Assembly: GCF_040881935.1 (NCBI RefSeq)
Contig: NZ_JBBECH010000052.1
Coordinates: 34,194 to 98,193, forward strand
Reading direction: 5' to 3'
Source: Saccharospirillum sp040881935
Lineage (GTDB): Bacteria > Pseudomonadota > Gammaproteobacteria > Pseudomonadales > Natronospirillaceae
Length of the DNA: 64,000 bases
Below, piece after piece: positions 51,369-60,287 of the stretch; position 1 is the first letter of the stretch; every line of letters starts with the position of its first letter. The notes beneath the pieces were generated by a model. The model saw only the letters and a program-made list of their open reading frames with translations. It was not told the origin of the DNA and searched no databases. A program made the position numbers and the translations under genes.

Positions 51369-52634
51369 CTAGCCAAAAATCCCCTTGAACATGAAGAAAA
51401 AGATAATCGCCAGGAAGGCACCGGCGGGTAGGGTGACGATCCAGCTGGCGAAGATGGTGCCAACCACTCTGAGGTTCAGGGCTGAGATACCGCGCGCCAT
51501 GCCGACACCGAGTACAGCGCCCACCAGGGTGTGTGTGGTGGAAATCGGCAAGCCGGTGCCCGACGCCAGCACTACCGTGGTGGCGGCAGCCAACTCGGCG
51601 GCAAAGCCGCGACTTGGGGTCAGTTCTGTGATTTTACGGCCAATGGTGCCCATGACCTTGTAGCCGTAGGTGGCCAGGCCGAGCACGATACCACCACCGC
51701 CGAGTAGCAAAACCCAGGCGGGCATCGCCGATTCGGCGAGAATGTTGCCCTGGTTGGCAACCACATTGATGATCGCCGCCAGCGGGCCGACGGCATTGGC
51801 CACATCGTTCGAACCGTGGGCAAACGCCATGGCACAGGCGGTGAAGATCATCAGAATGGCAAAGACTTTTTCGACCGACGCAAAGCGAAAATGACGGTCA
51901 GCCTCTTCATCGATCTTCACGCGCTTGAGCAGAGCGATGCCGAGTAACATAACCGCGAAACTGACGGCGACGCTGATCAGCACACTCTCTCCGAACGAGA
52001 GACCAATCCCAACGTGTTTCAGGCCCTTGGTGAACGTCACCATGGTGATCATGAACGCCGTCAGGAACATGTAGACGGGTACATAGCGTTTGGCATTGCC
52101 AAAGGGGTCGTCGGTATTGAGGATGAGTTTGTGCACACTGCGGAAAATAAAGAAGGCCAGCGTCCCTGCGAGTACAGGCGAAACAACCCAGCTCATGACA
52201 ATGGAGGTCACCTTGCCCCAGTGCACGTATTCAACACCGATGCCGACGGCGGCAAAGCCGACAATGGCACCCACGATGGAGTGGGTGGTAGAGACGGGCC
52301 AGCCCATCATCGAAGCGATAACCAGCCAAATGCCTGCGGCCAACAGTGACGACATCATCCCGTAAATCAGTAACTCTGGGGAGCCCACCATGACATTGGC
52401 GTCAACAATGCCCTTGCGGATGGTGCCGGTGACCTCGCCACCCGCCAGGTAGGCACCGGCGAATTCAAATATCATAGCGACGAAGATGGCCTGCTTGACG
52501 GTCAGAGCACGGGAGCCGACCGACGTGCCCATGGCGTTAGCGACATCGTTGGCGCCTACCCCCCAGGCCATAAAGAAACCGAACAGGCAGGCCAGTAGCA
52601 CAAACCATTGGCCGTATTCTGCAATGACGGTCAT
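51369..52634 (-). CDS. pit: PiT-family inorganic phosphate transporter
   Basis: A 421-residue low-affinity phosphate/cation symporter with about 11 helices and the duplicated family signature: GANDVANAMGTSVGSRAL near the N-terminus and HGSNDVANAVGPLAAI in the second half, plus GWPVSTTHSIVGAIVGF and GLPISTTHTLVGAVLG. GAGGAA lies before the ATG. It follows the DUF47 gene after 52 bases on the same strand and probably shares its transcript. Confidence 0.93.
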   Translation of the reverse strand: MTVIAEYGQWFVLLACLFGFFMAWGVGANDVANAMGTSVGSRALTVKQAIFVAMIFEFAGAYLAGGEVTGTIRKGIVDANVMVGSPELLIYGMMSSLLAAGIWLVIASMMGWPVSTTHSIVGAIVGFAAVGIGVEYVHWGKVTSIVMSWVVSPVLAGTLAFFIFRSVHKLILNTDDPFGNAKRYVPVYMFLTAFMITMVTFTKGLKHVGIGLSFGESVLISVAVSFAVMLLGIALLKRVKIDEEADRHFRFASVEKVFAILMIFTACAMAFAHGSNDVANAVGPLAAIINVVANQGNILAESAMPAWVLLLGGGGIVLGLATYGYKVMGTIGRKITELTPSRGFAAELAAATTVVLASGTGLPISTTHTLVGAVLGVGMARGISALNLRVVGTIFASWIVTLPAGAFLAIIFFFMFKGIFG

Positions 52635-52686
52635 GGGAATTCCTCTTCTCAGTGAGCGGTGGTTGAGGCGATGACGAACAGTCGCT

Positions 52687-53364
52687 TCAGCGGGCTAACA
52701 GAATTTGCAGACGGGAACCAACGCGCTGAGCCACATCAGCCAGGTCACCGATCAGTTCGATCACCCGGTAGAGGAACATCACGTCAATGGGGGAGTAGTC
52801 CTTTTCCACGGCACGCAAAGCGCGGCGTACCTTTATTTCCAATTCATCGGCCCGATGCTCCTGATCGTCCAGATCGTTGAGCAGGCCGCTGACCAGTTTA
52901 ATTTCCCGGCTGCCAAAGCCGGTTTCGAACAGTTCATCGAGTTCGGCCAGAGCGTCGGCTGCTTTCTGGCTGGTGGTGATCGACGATTCCAGGTACTCGC
53001 GCATCAGCGGCTGAATCGGGTCCGGTATGGTCATTTCCCGGCCCAGCATGACGCCAGCGATGTCTTTGGCACGGTTGGCGAGTTTATCCTGATGGGTCAG
53101 TAATTCGAGCAGGTCAGAGCGTGGGACTGGCATGAACAGGCTGTTGGGCAGGTGCATGCGGATGTCTTTTTTCATCAGGTCGGCTTCGCCTTCCAGTACG
53201 GCGATGTCTTCCCGTATAGCTTCTGCGGCCTGGTAGTCGCCGGTGGCAGCGATGTCGTAGAAGTCGATCAGCCGAAGCACACAGGCGTGGGCCTTCTGCA
53301 TGTGCTCTTGCATGGGCTTGACCGGTGATCGGCCGAAGAGGGCCATCAATGGATTGTCTGCCAT
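52687..53364 (-). CDS. DUF47/TIGR00153 PhoU-like regulator of Pit
   Basis: A 225-residue helical protein of the PhoU-related DUF47 family: MALFGRSPVKPMQEHMQKAH, KDIRMHLPNSLFMPVPRSDL (typical DUF47 block), and DLDDQEHRADELEIKVRRAL. It is usually encoded next to pit genes and thought to modulate Pit. It is first in a two-gene operon with pit, behind a promoter with a Pho box-like sequence. Confidence 0.9.
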   Translation of the reverse strand: MADNPLMALFGRSPVKPMQEHMQKAHACVLRLIDFYDIAATGDYQAAEAIREDIAVLEGEADLMKKDIRMHLPNSLFMPVPRSDLLELLTHQDKLANRAKDIAGVMLGREMTIPDPIQPLMREYLESSITTSQKAADALAELDELFETGFGSREIKLVSGLLNDLDDQEHRADELEIKVRRALRAVEKDYSPIDVMFLYRVIELIGDLADVAQRVGSRLQILLAR

Positions 53365-53405
53365 GGTGCAATCCTCTGTCGCATCGTCGAATGAAGTGGT
53401 GGCGC

Positions 53406-53440
53406 ATTATAGAGATCTGGCGCTGTAATAAAAACGTCAC
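53406..53440 (-). promoter_or_regulatory. DUF47-pit promoter with reversed Pho box-like site
   Basis: On the minus strand a -10 TATAAT is at 53406-53411 with no clear -35. The plus strand at 53423-53440 (CTGTAATAAAAACGTCAC) matches the Pho box consensus at 15 of 18 positions, 11 bases upstream of the -10. That is the distance expected for a PhoB-activated promoter, but the box points the opposite way. Confidence 0.5.
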
Positions 53441-53531
53441 ATGCGAGCTAATTCACATTTTTTTGACTGACGGGTGTTCTGCTGTGGTTGAAGGGCTGTA
53501 GGACTAGGGGTTGTAGTGAAAGTGATTACTT

Positions 53532-53550
53532 ACCCGGCAGGAAGCCGGGT
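53532..53550. terminator. Hairpin at the 3' end of the thioesterase gene
   Basis: ACCCGGC-AGGAA-GCCGGGT is a perfect 7-bp stem 21 bases beyond the thioesterase stop. A T-run is lacking on the minus strand, so terminator strength is uncertain. Confidence 0.4.
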
Positions 53551-53570
53551 TGGGTTGGACGGCGAAACGG

Positions 53571-53990
53571 TCAGTTAAGCGGTTCGGCCTGGCCGGATTG
53601 GGGCAGAGCCCGAATGCGTCGTTTGTCGTCGATGGCGACGTACACGAACTCCGATTCCGTGACCTTCTGGCGTTCCTCGTCTTCGGGCATCCGGCACCAG
53701 ACCTCAACCCCGATGCGAATCGAACTGCGGCCCATGCCCAGAATGCGGGTGTAGCAACAAATGACCGACCCGACCCGCACCGGCCGTACGAACGACATCT
53801 CGCCAATGGCCATGGTGGTGGTGCGACCATGCGCCAGCCGGCTGGCGGCGATGCTGGCGGCCATGTCCATGTGAGTGACCAGCCAGCCACCGGAAATATC
53901 TCCGTTGGTGTTGGTGTCTTTGGGCTGGGCGACGACCCGCAATTGTAGTTCGCCGCGGGGCGTCGGGTTGTTTTCGTCCAGTTTTTTCAT
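53571..53990 (-). CDS. Hotdog-fold acyl-CoA thioesterase, YciA-like
   Basis: A 139-residue hotdog thioesterase hydrolysing acyl-CoA. VVAQPKDTNTNGDISGGWLV carries the catalytic aspartate/asparagine region (NTNGDISGGW). Further on come VRPVRVGSVICCYTRILGMG and ITV-type strands ending in EFVYVAIDDKRR. The ATG at 53990 gives the family start; the frame runs 25 codons upstream without a site. Confidence 0.9.
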   Translation of the reverse strand: MKKLDENNPTPRGELQLRVVAQPKDTNTNGDISGGWLVTHMDMAASIAASRLAHGRTTTMAIGEMSFVRPVRVGSVICCYTRILGMGRSSIRIGVEVWCRMPEDEERQKVTESEFVYVAIDDKRRIRALPQSGQAEPLN

Positions 53991-54146
53991 GGGGTCCCTA
54001 ACGTCGTTCTGGCCTGGAAAGTCAGGCCGGGCGGGGCTGTCCGGCCGGTATCGGCCGTAATTCACTGACTGGCAGTATACGGGAAAACCACGGCTTTTGA
54101 CTATGCTGGCGGGCCGGTGATCGCACGCATGCGATTTTTATGACAG

Positions 54147-54180
54147 CTGTAATAATACTGTCATATCAAAGACATATCCT
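54147..54180 (+). promoter_or_regulatory. Pho box and -10 of pstS
   Basis: CTGTAATAATACTGTCAT (54147-54164) is a near-perfect Pho box, two direct CTGTNAT repeats spaced by four bases. Ten bases downstream is TATCCT (54175-54180) as -10. This is the normal layout of a PhoB-activated promoter, 109 bases before the pstS start. Confidence 0.8.
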
Positions 54181-54289
54181 TGTCACATCTGAGCTCTAGC
54201 ATGCTTCTCGAGCTTCGAGGTTGTGACCCAGTTGCCAATTCGCAGTTGAGCCGGCCGAGAAAAACCAAAGACTGACTGGAGGTTTACCA

Positions 54290-55333
54290 GTGAACAAGAA
54301 AATGATTGGCGCCCTGGCACTTGCCACCGCCGCTACCAGCTTCGCAACTGTATCGGCCGAAGGCCGCACTCAGATCAGCATTGTGGGCTCGTCGACGGTG
54401 TTTCCCTTTGCCTCCGTCGTGGCCGAGCGTTTTGGCCAAACAACGTCATTCTCGACGCCGACCATTGAATCGACCGGCTCTGGCGGTGGTTTGAGCCTGT
54501 TTTGCCAGGGTGTCGGGGAAAGCACGGCTGATATCACCAATTCCTCCCGTCGAATCAAGCAGTCTGAAGTGGATCTGTGTGCCAGCAATGGCGTTAACGA
54601 CATTGTCGAGGTATTGATAGGCTACGACGGGCTGGCTATTGCCAATAACGTGGATGGCCCGGAAATGAGTGTCAGCAAGAGTGAGATCTTCCTGGCGCTG
54701 GCTAACACCGTACCAAACCCGGAGGGTGAAGGCCTGGTGACAAACCCCTATCGCACCTGGAACCAGATTCGCAGCGACCTGCCCAATTCCGAGATCCGGG
54801 TGTTTGGTCCGCCGCCTTCATCGGGCACCCGTGATGCGTTCGTCGAACTGGTAATGGAAGAAGGTTGCCTGGAATTCGACGCCATTGCGGCCCTTGGCGA
54901 AAGTGATCACGACAAGATGGAAGAAGTGTGTGCCACCATGCGCGAAGACGGTGCCTTCGTGGAAGCCGGCGAAAACGACTCTCTGATTGTGTCCCGTCTG
55001 GTGAATGATGCGAATGCCGTTGGCATTTTCGGCTTTTCGTTTCTTGATCAGAATTTCGACAAACTGCAAAGCCTGACGGTCGATGGTGTGGCTGCAAACT
55101 TTGAAACCGTTGCCGACGGTTCCTACCCGGTATCCCGCCCGTTGTACTTCTATGTTAAGAAGGCACACGTTGGCGTTATCCCCGGTATAGAAGAATATCT
55201 GGCTGAATTCACCAGCCGTCGTGCGGTAGGTCCGAACGGCTATCTGGTCGACCGGGGTCTGATTCCGCTATCCAATGCCGAGTATGGTCGCATGAAGGCG
55301 GCTGCCGACAACATGACCAATCTGTCGTTGTGA
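54290..55333 (+). CDS. pstS: Phosphate ABC transporter, periplasmic binding protein
   Basis: A 347-residue PstS. Signal peptide 1-23 (IGALALATAATSFATVSA). The mature part has the phosphate-binding motifs IVGSSTVFPFASVVAERFG, IESTGSGGGLSLFCQG and GPPPSSGTRDAFVELV. It starts with GTG behind GGAGGT. A PhoB-type promoter lies upstream. Two hairpins, the second like an intrinsic terminator, separate it from pstC. Confidence 0.95.
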   Translation: MNKKMIGALALATAATSFATVSAEGRTQISIVGSSTVFPFASVVAERFGQTTSFSTPTIESTGSGGGLSLFCQGVGESTADITNSSRRIKQSEVDLCASNGVNDIVEVLIGYDGLAIANNVDGPEMSVSKSEIFLALANTVPNPEGEGLVTNPYRTWNQIRSDLPNSEIRVFGPPPSSGTRDAFVELVMEEGCLEFDAIAALGESDHDKMEEVCATMREDGAFVEAGENDSLIVSRLVNDANAVGIFGFSFLDQNFDKLQSLTVDGVAANFETVADGSYPVSRPLYFYVKKAHVGVIPGIEEYLAEFTSRRAVGPNGYLVDRGLIPLSNAEYGRMKAAADNMTNLSL

Positions 55334-55355
55334 TGTGAGCCGACGCTAAGTTTAA

Positions 55356-55388
55356 GGGAAGGCCGGGAGAACCGGCCTTCCCTTATTC
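55356..55388 (+). terminator. Terminator-like hairpin 1 after pstS
   Basis: GGGAAGGCCGG (55356-55366) pairs perfectly with CCGGCCTTCCC (55372-55382) across GAGAA, followed by TTATTC. An 11-bp GC-rich stem 23 bases after the pstS stop. The T-run is poor, so it may act mainly to protect the 3' end. Confidence 0.6.
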
Positions 55389-55470
55389 AGCTATCTGCTA
55401 AAGGAATAGCAGGGTAAATTGCCCATTATCGTGTGGCTGTGTAGGCTTCGCTACCCGCTCACCGACCGAG

Positions 55471-55515
55471 GGTCTGGATCAGCCTCCGATATCGGGGGTT
55501 GATCCAGACCTTTTT
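55471..55515 (+). terminator. 40-bp near-perfect palindrome plus T-run before pstC
   Basis: GGTCTGGATC (55471) through GATCCAGACC (55510) is almost perfectly self-complementary (one G-T wobble pair near the middle), folding into a long hairpin, and is followed at once by TTTTT. The pstC ribosome site begins only eight bases further on. As an intrinsic terminator it should limit read-through from pstS to pstCAB-phoU. Confidence 0.7.
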
Positions 55516-55534
55516 AAAACTTAGGAGTGTGTTG

Positions 55535-56923
55535 ATGCAAACATCGACCCTGTTACTGGTATTGGCGGCGCTTATGGTGGCTGCCTACGCCCTGGGCCGG
55601 CAACGATCCGTGCAGTTGGCCCAGCCACTGGGCGGGATCAAGCGCTTGCATTCATTGCCCAATTATTACGGGCTGATGGCTGCCGTGTGGACCGGGTTGC
55701 CCGCCTTTGTGGTGTTTCTGATCTGGTCGTCGCTGGAATCAACAGTGATTACAGCGGCCGTTCTCGGCTCGTTACCAGACGGTCAAAGCACCCTGAGTGA
55801 GGGTGAGGTCAGTTTGTTGTTCAGCCAGATTCGCAACATTGGCCGCGGTGCCATCGAGCTACAAGGCAGCCCGGAGCTGGTACAGGCGGGTGAACTGCTT
55901 GGTACCCTGAATGCCAGTAGTCAGGTTGGGAAAGTAACGTTGACGCTGGTGTTGGCCGTGCTGGGCTGTCTGTTCAGCTGGTTTATCACCCGGCCCACGA
56001 TGCGAGCCCGCCCTCAGTTTGAAGTGGTGCTGAAAGGCTTTTTCATACTCTGTTCCAGCATCGCTATCTTCACCACCATCGGTATTATTTTCTCTGTTTT
56101 GTTTGAGAGTGTTCGGTTCTTTCAGTCGGTGCCGCTGTTCGACTTTGTGTTCGGCACAAAATGGAGCCCCCAGATTGCGATTCGGGCTGACCAGATAGGG
56201 TCGTCGGGCGCTTTTGGTGCCATCCCACTCTTTGTCGGCACCTTGCTGATTGCGGGAATTGCCTTGATTGTGGCCGTGCCGCTGGGGCTGATGTCGGCCA
56301 TTTATCTGTCCGAGTACGCCAAACCCCGGGTGCGCAGCATCATCAAGCCGTTGCTTGAGGTGCTGGCTGGTATTCCCACGGTGGTTTACGGCTTCTTCGC
56401 AGCACTGACTATGGCGCCGCTGGTGCGCGATTTCTTCCAGGGAATCGGCTTTGACGGCGTATCGGCCGAGTCGGCACTGGCGGCTGGTCTGGTGATGGGC
56501 ATTATGATCATCCCCTTCGTATCGTCACTGTCGGATGATGTGATCAATGCGGTACCGGGTAGTTTACGCGATGGCTCATATGGCCTGGGCGCCACGAAAA
56601 GCGAAACCATTCGTCAGGTGGTCTTCCCGGCGGCGCTGCCCGGCATTATGGGGGGCGTTTTGCTGGCTGCTTCGCGGGCCATTGGTGAAACCATGATCGT
56701 GGTGATGGCCGCTGGTCTGGCGGCCAATTTGACGGTGAACCCGCTCGAAGCGGTGACCACCGTCACGGTGCAGATCGCGACACTGCTGGTGGGTGATCAG
56801 GAGTTTGACAGCCCGAAAACGCTGGCCGCTTTTGCGCTGGGCCTGATGCTGTTTATTACCACCCTGATTCTAAACATTATTGCCATGGCGATTGTGAAGA
56901 GGTTCCGTGAACAATATGACTGA
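55535..56923 (+). CDS. pstC: Phosphate ABC transporter, permease PstC
   Basis: A 462-residue inner-membrane permease. An N-terminal helix (LLLVLAALMVAAYALG) and periplasmic insertion precede the core permease domain from about residue 180 (FILCSSIAIFTTIGIIFSVL), which has IPLFVGTLLIAGIALIVAVP and the ATPase-docking loop with GATKSETIRQVVFPAALPGI. The length is that of the long PstC type with an extra N-terminal part. The ATG at 55535 follows AGGAG. It overlaps pstA. Confidence 0.93.
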   Translation: MQTSTLLLVLAALMVAAYALGRQRSVQLAQPLGGIKRLHSLPNYYGLMAAVWTGLPAFVVFLIWSSLESTVITAAVLGSLPDGQSTLSEGEVSLLFSQIRNIGRGAIELQGSPELVQAGELLGTLNASSQVGKVTLTLVLAVLGCLFSWFITRPTMRARPQFEVVLKGFFILCSSIAIFTTIGIIFSVLFESVRFFQSVPLFDFVFGTKWSPQIAIRADQIGSSGAFGAIPLFVGTLLIAGIALIVAVPLGLMSAIYLSEYAKPRVRSIIKPLLEVLAGIPTVVYGFFAALTMAPLVRDFFQGIGFDGVSAESALAAGLVMGIMIIPFVSSLSDDVINAVPGSLRDGSYGLGATKSETIRQVVFPAALPGIMGGVLLAASRAIGETMIVVMAAGLAANLTVNPLEAVTTVTVQIATLLVGDQEFDSPKTLAAFALGLMLFITTLILNIIAMAIVKRFREQYD

Positions 56924-58229
56924 TCAACCGTTGAACGCCATTGAACGCATGGCGGCTGTTAAACAGGAGCGGCTGAATGCCCGCCTGAAAGCGCGGTACA
57001 ACCGTGAGCGCCGCTTTAAAGCCTACGGTATCGCCTCGATCACCGCTGGTCTGGCCTTTCTGGCGATACTGCTGTTCACTATTTTTAGCCAGGGTATGTC
57101 GTCTTTCTGGAGCACCTTTGTGCAACTGGAAGTGTCCTATGACGCTGAGGCCCTGTACATCGACGATGCCTCCGATCCCGAGCAGATGCGTTATGCCGAC
57201 TTCGATAACGCGGTACGCCAGTCGTTGTTGCAGCGGTTCCCTGACGTCTCCGGCCGTGCCGATACCCGGGCCCTGAGTTCACTGATCAGTACATCAGCGG
57301 CGTATAAGGTGCGCGACCGATTGATCGAAAATCCGGATTTGCTGGGTGAAACCGAGACGCTCTGGGTGCTCGCCGATGACGATCTGGATCTGGTGATGAA
57401 CGGCACCATTGACCGGAATTTGCCGGAATCCGAACGACGCGTCACCGACCAGCAATTGCAGTGGATCGACCAGTTGATCGCCGGCGGCGAGATTGACCGG
57501 CGCTTTAACACCACGTTTTTCACCCGGGGTGATTCCCGTGACCCTGAAACGGCGGGCATCTGGGGCGCGGTTGTTGGCTCTTTCTACACGCTGGTAGTAA
57601 CGCTGGCCCTGTCATTCCCGATCGGCGTGGCCGCGGCGATTTATCTGGAAGAGTTCGCGCCCAAGAACCGACTGACCGAGATTATTGAAGTGAACATCAA
57701 TAACCTGGCGGCGGTGCCGTCCATTGTGTTTGGTCTGCTGGGTCTGGCTATTTTTATTAATTTTTTCGGCTTGCCCCGGTCGGCCCCTCTGGTCGGCGGT
57801 CTGGTGCTCTCGTTAATGACGCTACCGACCATCATTATTTCATCCCGCGCGTCGATCAAGGCTGTCCCTCCTTCCATCAGAGACGCTGCCATGGGGCTCG
57901 GGGCCTCCAAGATGCAGGTTACCCTGCATCACGTACTGCCGCTGGCGATGCCAGGCATGCTGACCGGTACCATCATTGGCATGGCTCAGGCGCTGGGCGA
58001 AACCGCACCGCTGTTGATGATCGGCATGGTGGCCTTCATTGTGGACATTCCACAGGGCTTTACCGATGCCGCCACGGTGCTGCCGGTTCAGGTCTTTATC
58101 TGGTCGGACAGCCCGGAGCGGGCCTTTATTGCCAAGACGTCGGCGGCCATTATGGTGCTGCTGGGCTTCCTGGCGTTGATGAATTTGTTGGCGGTGTTGT
58201 TGCGCCGCAAATTTGAGCGCCGTTGGTAG
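56907..58229 (+). CDS. pstA: Phosphate ABC transporter, permease PstA (DUF3333 type)
   Basis: A 440-residue permease. One helix (IASITAGLAFLAILLFTIFS) is followed by a periplasmic insertion of about 150 residues (DUF3333 domain), then five helices with the core IWGAVVGSFYTLVVTLALSF and the docking loop AAMGLGASKMQVTLHHVLPL. GTG at 56907 has AGAGG upstream; an ATG at 56916 (ATGACTGA, eight-base overlap with the pstC stop) is a reasonable alternative. Confidence 0.92.
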   Translation: MNNMTDQPLNAIERMAAVKQERLNARLKARYNRERRFKAYGIASITAGLAFLAILLFTIFSQGMSSFWSTFVQLEVSYDAEALYIDDASDPEQMRYADFDNAVRQSLLQRFPDVSGRADTRALSSLISTSAAYKVRDRLIENPDLLGETETLWVLADDDLDLVMNGTIDRNLPESERRVTDQQLQWIDQLIAGGEIDRRFNTTFFTRGDSRDPETAGIWGAVVGSFYTLVVTLALSFPIGVAAAIYLEEFAPKNRLTEIIEVNINNLAAVPSIVFGLLGLAIFINFFGLPRSAPLVGGLVLSLMTLPTIIISSRASIKAVPPSIRDAAMGLGASKMQVTLHHVLPLAMPGMLTGTIIGMAQALGETAPLLMIGMVAFIVDIPQGFTDAATVLPVQVFIWSDSPERAFIAKTSAAIMVLLGFLALMNLLAVLLRRKFERRW

Positions 58230-58251
58230 GCGATCCCGGAGGATGTTGAGC

Positions 58252-59127
58252 ATGACCCTTTCCAATCAGTTTGCAGAACAGAAGGCCGAGACCGTGACCG
58301 CACCGAAGACAGAACCCGATCAGTTTGACATTGGCGACTGGACCCAGACCGTGGGCGACCCACTATTGGACGACCCGCGCTTGAGCGCTCGCAATGTGGA
58401 TGTGTTTTATGCAGACAATCACGCGATCCAGAACGTGAGCCTGGACATCGGCAAGAATGAAGTGATTGCAATGATCGGGCCATCCGGCTGTGGTAAATCC
58501 ACCTTCCTGCGCACCCTGAACCGGATGAACGATTCGATCGATATTTGCAGGGTAACGGGCGACATCATCCTCGATGGTGACAATATTTACAGCAAGAGCA
58601 TGGATATTGTGGCCTTGCGCGCCAAGGTGGGCATTGTGTTTCAGAAGCCCAACCCCTTCCCGAAATCGATTTACGATAACGTTTCCTACGGGCCGCGCAT
58701 TCATGGTCTGGTGTCACGCCGGGCAGAACTGGATGAAGTGGTGGAGACCGCCCTGCAGAAAGCGGGCCTGTGGGATGAAGTTAAAGACCGGCTGGACAAG
58801 CCGGCGACGGGGCTCTCTGGTGGCCAGCAGCAGCGGCTGTGCATTGCCCGGACCATAGCGGTATCGCCGGAGGTGATTCTGATGGATGAGCCTTGCTCGG
58901 CATTGGACCCGATCGCAACAGCCCGGGTTGAGGAGTTGATCGCCGAGCTGTCGGAGAACTACACCATCGCGATTGTGACTCACAGTATGCAGCAGGCGGC
59001 CCGGGTATCGCAGCGTACGGCCTATTTCCACATGGGCAAGCTGATTGAAGTGGGTGAGACCGACAAGATTTTCACCTCGCCGGATCATAAACTGACTGAA
59101 GACTACATTACCGGTCGCTTCGGCTGA
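58252..59127 (+). CDS. pstB: Phosphate ABC transporter, ATP-binding protein
   Basis: A 291-residue ABC ATPase driving phosphate uptake. Walker A is GPSGCGKST, the signature LSGGQQQRL, Walker B VILMDEPCSALDP, and the H-loop IVTHSMQQAARV. About 30 residues of polar N-terminal extension precede the usual start of the domain (SARNVDVFYADNHAIQNVSL). The ATG at 58252 is nine bases after GGAGG; an ATG at 58243 directly abuts it. Confidence 0.96.
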   Translation: MTLSNQFAEQKAETVTAPKTEPDQFDIGDWTQTVGDPLLDDPRLSARNVDVFYADNHAIQNVSLDIGKNEVIAMIGPSGCGKSTFLRTLNRMNDSIDICRVTGDIILDGDNIYSKSMDIVALRAKVGIVFQKPNPFPKSIYDNVSYGPRIHGLVSRRAELDEVVETALQKAGLWDEVKDRLDKPATGLSGGQQQRLCIARTIAVSPEVILMDEPCSALDPIATARVEELIAELSENYTIAIVTHSMQQAARVSQRTAYFHMGKLIEVGETDKIFTSPDHKLTEDYITGRFG

Positions 59128-59144
59128 TCGGGGAGGGAGACACG

Positions 59145-59861
59145 ATGGATAAGTCACATTTTGACCGCCACACCTCGGCTCAGTACAACGCTGAGTTGGA
59201 GGAAGCGCGTAAGAATCTGATGCAAATGGGCGGCCTGGTTGAACAGCAGGTTGAAGACGCGCTCAAGGCGCTAATGGAAATGGATACCGCACTCGCCCAA
59301 CGGGTAATCGAAACCGATAACACGGTTAATGAGATGGAGCTGGAGATCGACGAGGAATGCACCCGCATTCTGGCGTTGCGTCATCCTGCCGCTTCTGATC
59401 TGCGCTTTGTGATCGCGGTCACCAAGGCGGTGAACGATCTGGAGCGCATGGGTGACGAGGCGTCGAAAGTCGCCAAACACACGCTCGAGTTGGCCGATAC
59501 GGGCTCGGGCCCGCAGGGCTATGTTGAGCTGCGTCATATTGGTGAGAAAGTACGGCATATGGTGTCTCAGGCGCTGGATTCCTTCGCTCGCCTGAATACT
59601 GAGAGTGCTTTCGAGGTGCTTCAGCAGGACCAAGCGGTAGATCTGGAATACGGTACGGCGATCCGCACCCTGGTCACCACCATGATGGAAGACCCGCGCA
59701 CCATTACCCGGGCGCTCAATGTGATGTGGTCATTGCGCTCGCTGGAGCGGATCGGCGATCACGCCCGTAATGTGGCGGAGTCGGTGATCTATCTGGTCAA
59801 GGGCAAAGATGTGCGCCACATTAAGCTCGACCAGGTGGAAGCCCAGATCAAGAAAAAATAG
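59145..59861 (+). CDS. phoU: Phosphate signalling regulator PhoU
   Basis: A 238-residue protein of two three-helix bundles. The metal-binding E-x-x-x-D-x-x-x-D type motifs appear as MELEIDEECTRILALRHPAA and the second-half SLERIGDHARNVAESVIYLV. PhoU links PstB to PhoR so that the regulon is off when phosphate is plentiful. GGGAGGGAG lies before the start. Last gene of the pst operon. Confidence 0.95.
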   Translation: MDKSHFDRHTSAQYNAELEEARKNLMQMGGLVEQQVEDALKALMEMDTALAQRVIETDNTVNEMELEIDEECTRILALRHPAASDLRFVIAVTKAVNDLERMGDEASKVAKHTLELADTGSGPQGYVELRHIGEKVRHMVSQALDSFARLNTESAFEVLQQDQAVDLEYGTAIRTLVTTMMEDPRTITRALNVMWSLRSLERIGDHARNVAESVIYLVKGKDVRHIKLDQVEAQIKKK

Positions 59862-59894
59862 TTGCCAGAAAACTTGTTGCGAATCAAAAGGTTG

Positions 59895-59923
59895 TTGACG
59901 AGCAACAGGGTTTTCCTTATATT
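59895..59923 (+). promoter_or_regulatory. Promoter of tRNA-Thr
   Basis: TTGACG (59895-59900), 17-base spacer, TATATT (59918-59923), then the tRNA starts 11 bases later. A near-consensus sigma-70 promoter. Confidence 0.75.
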
Positions 59924-59934
59924 ACGCACCCGTT

Positions 59935-60010
<76 letters not shown>

Positions 60011-60019
60011 TATTCCAAG

Positions 60020-60046
60020 AAACCCGCTTTAAGCGGGTTTTTTCGT
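60020..60046 (+). terminator. Rho-independent terminator after tRNA-Thr
   Basis: AAACCCGCTT pairs with AAGCGGGTTT (to 60040) and continues into TTTCG. Perfect stem directly after the tRNA. Confidence 0.85.
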
Positions 60047-60074
60047 TTCTGGGGTTTGGTGGTATGAGTTCGTT

Positions 60075-60183
60075 TCGGCCACCGGGCAAGTCTGTCCGGG
60101 GTCGGCGTGAATCCGTCCATGGAGCCTAGATCGCAGCATCCTTGCTGCGAACTCCCCCGGACAGACTTGCCCGATGGCCTTCA
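60075..60183 (+). repeat. Structured dispersed repeat, copy 5
   Basis: The outer stem is 60082-60101 with 60155-60173 (variable part CAAGTCTGTCC/GGACAGACTTG, fully paired). The inner hairpin is TCGCAGCA-TCC-TTGCTGCGA, in which the C-G end pair of other copies is replaced by T-A on both sides. Core GGCGTGAATCCGTCCATGG present. It lies between the tRNA-Thr terminator and the DUF3392 gene. Confidence 0.9.
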
Positions 60184-60287
60184 CTTGGCTGGTTGCCACC
60201 TTCAAACAAGACATCGCCTTGCTGGCGGTCAAAGCAGATATTCAGTAGAGTCTTTCGGAATCTGGTTGTACTGCTTTGGAACTCTGA

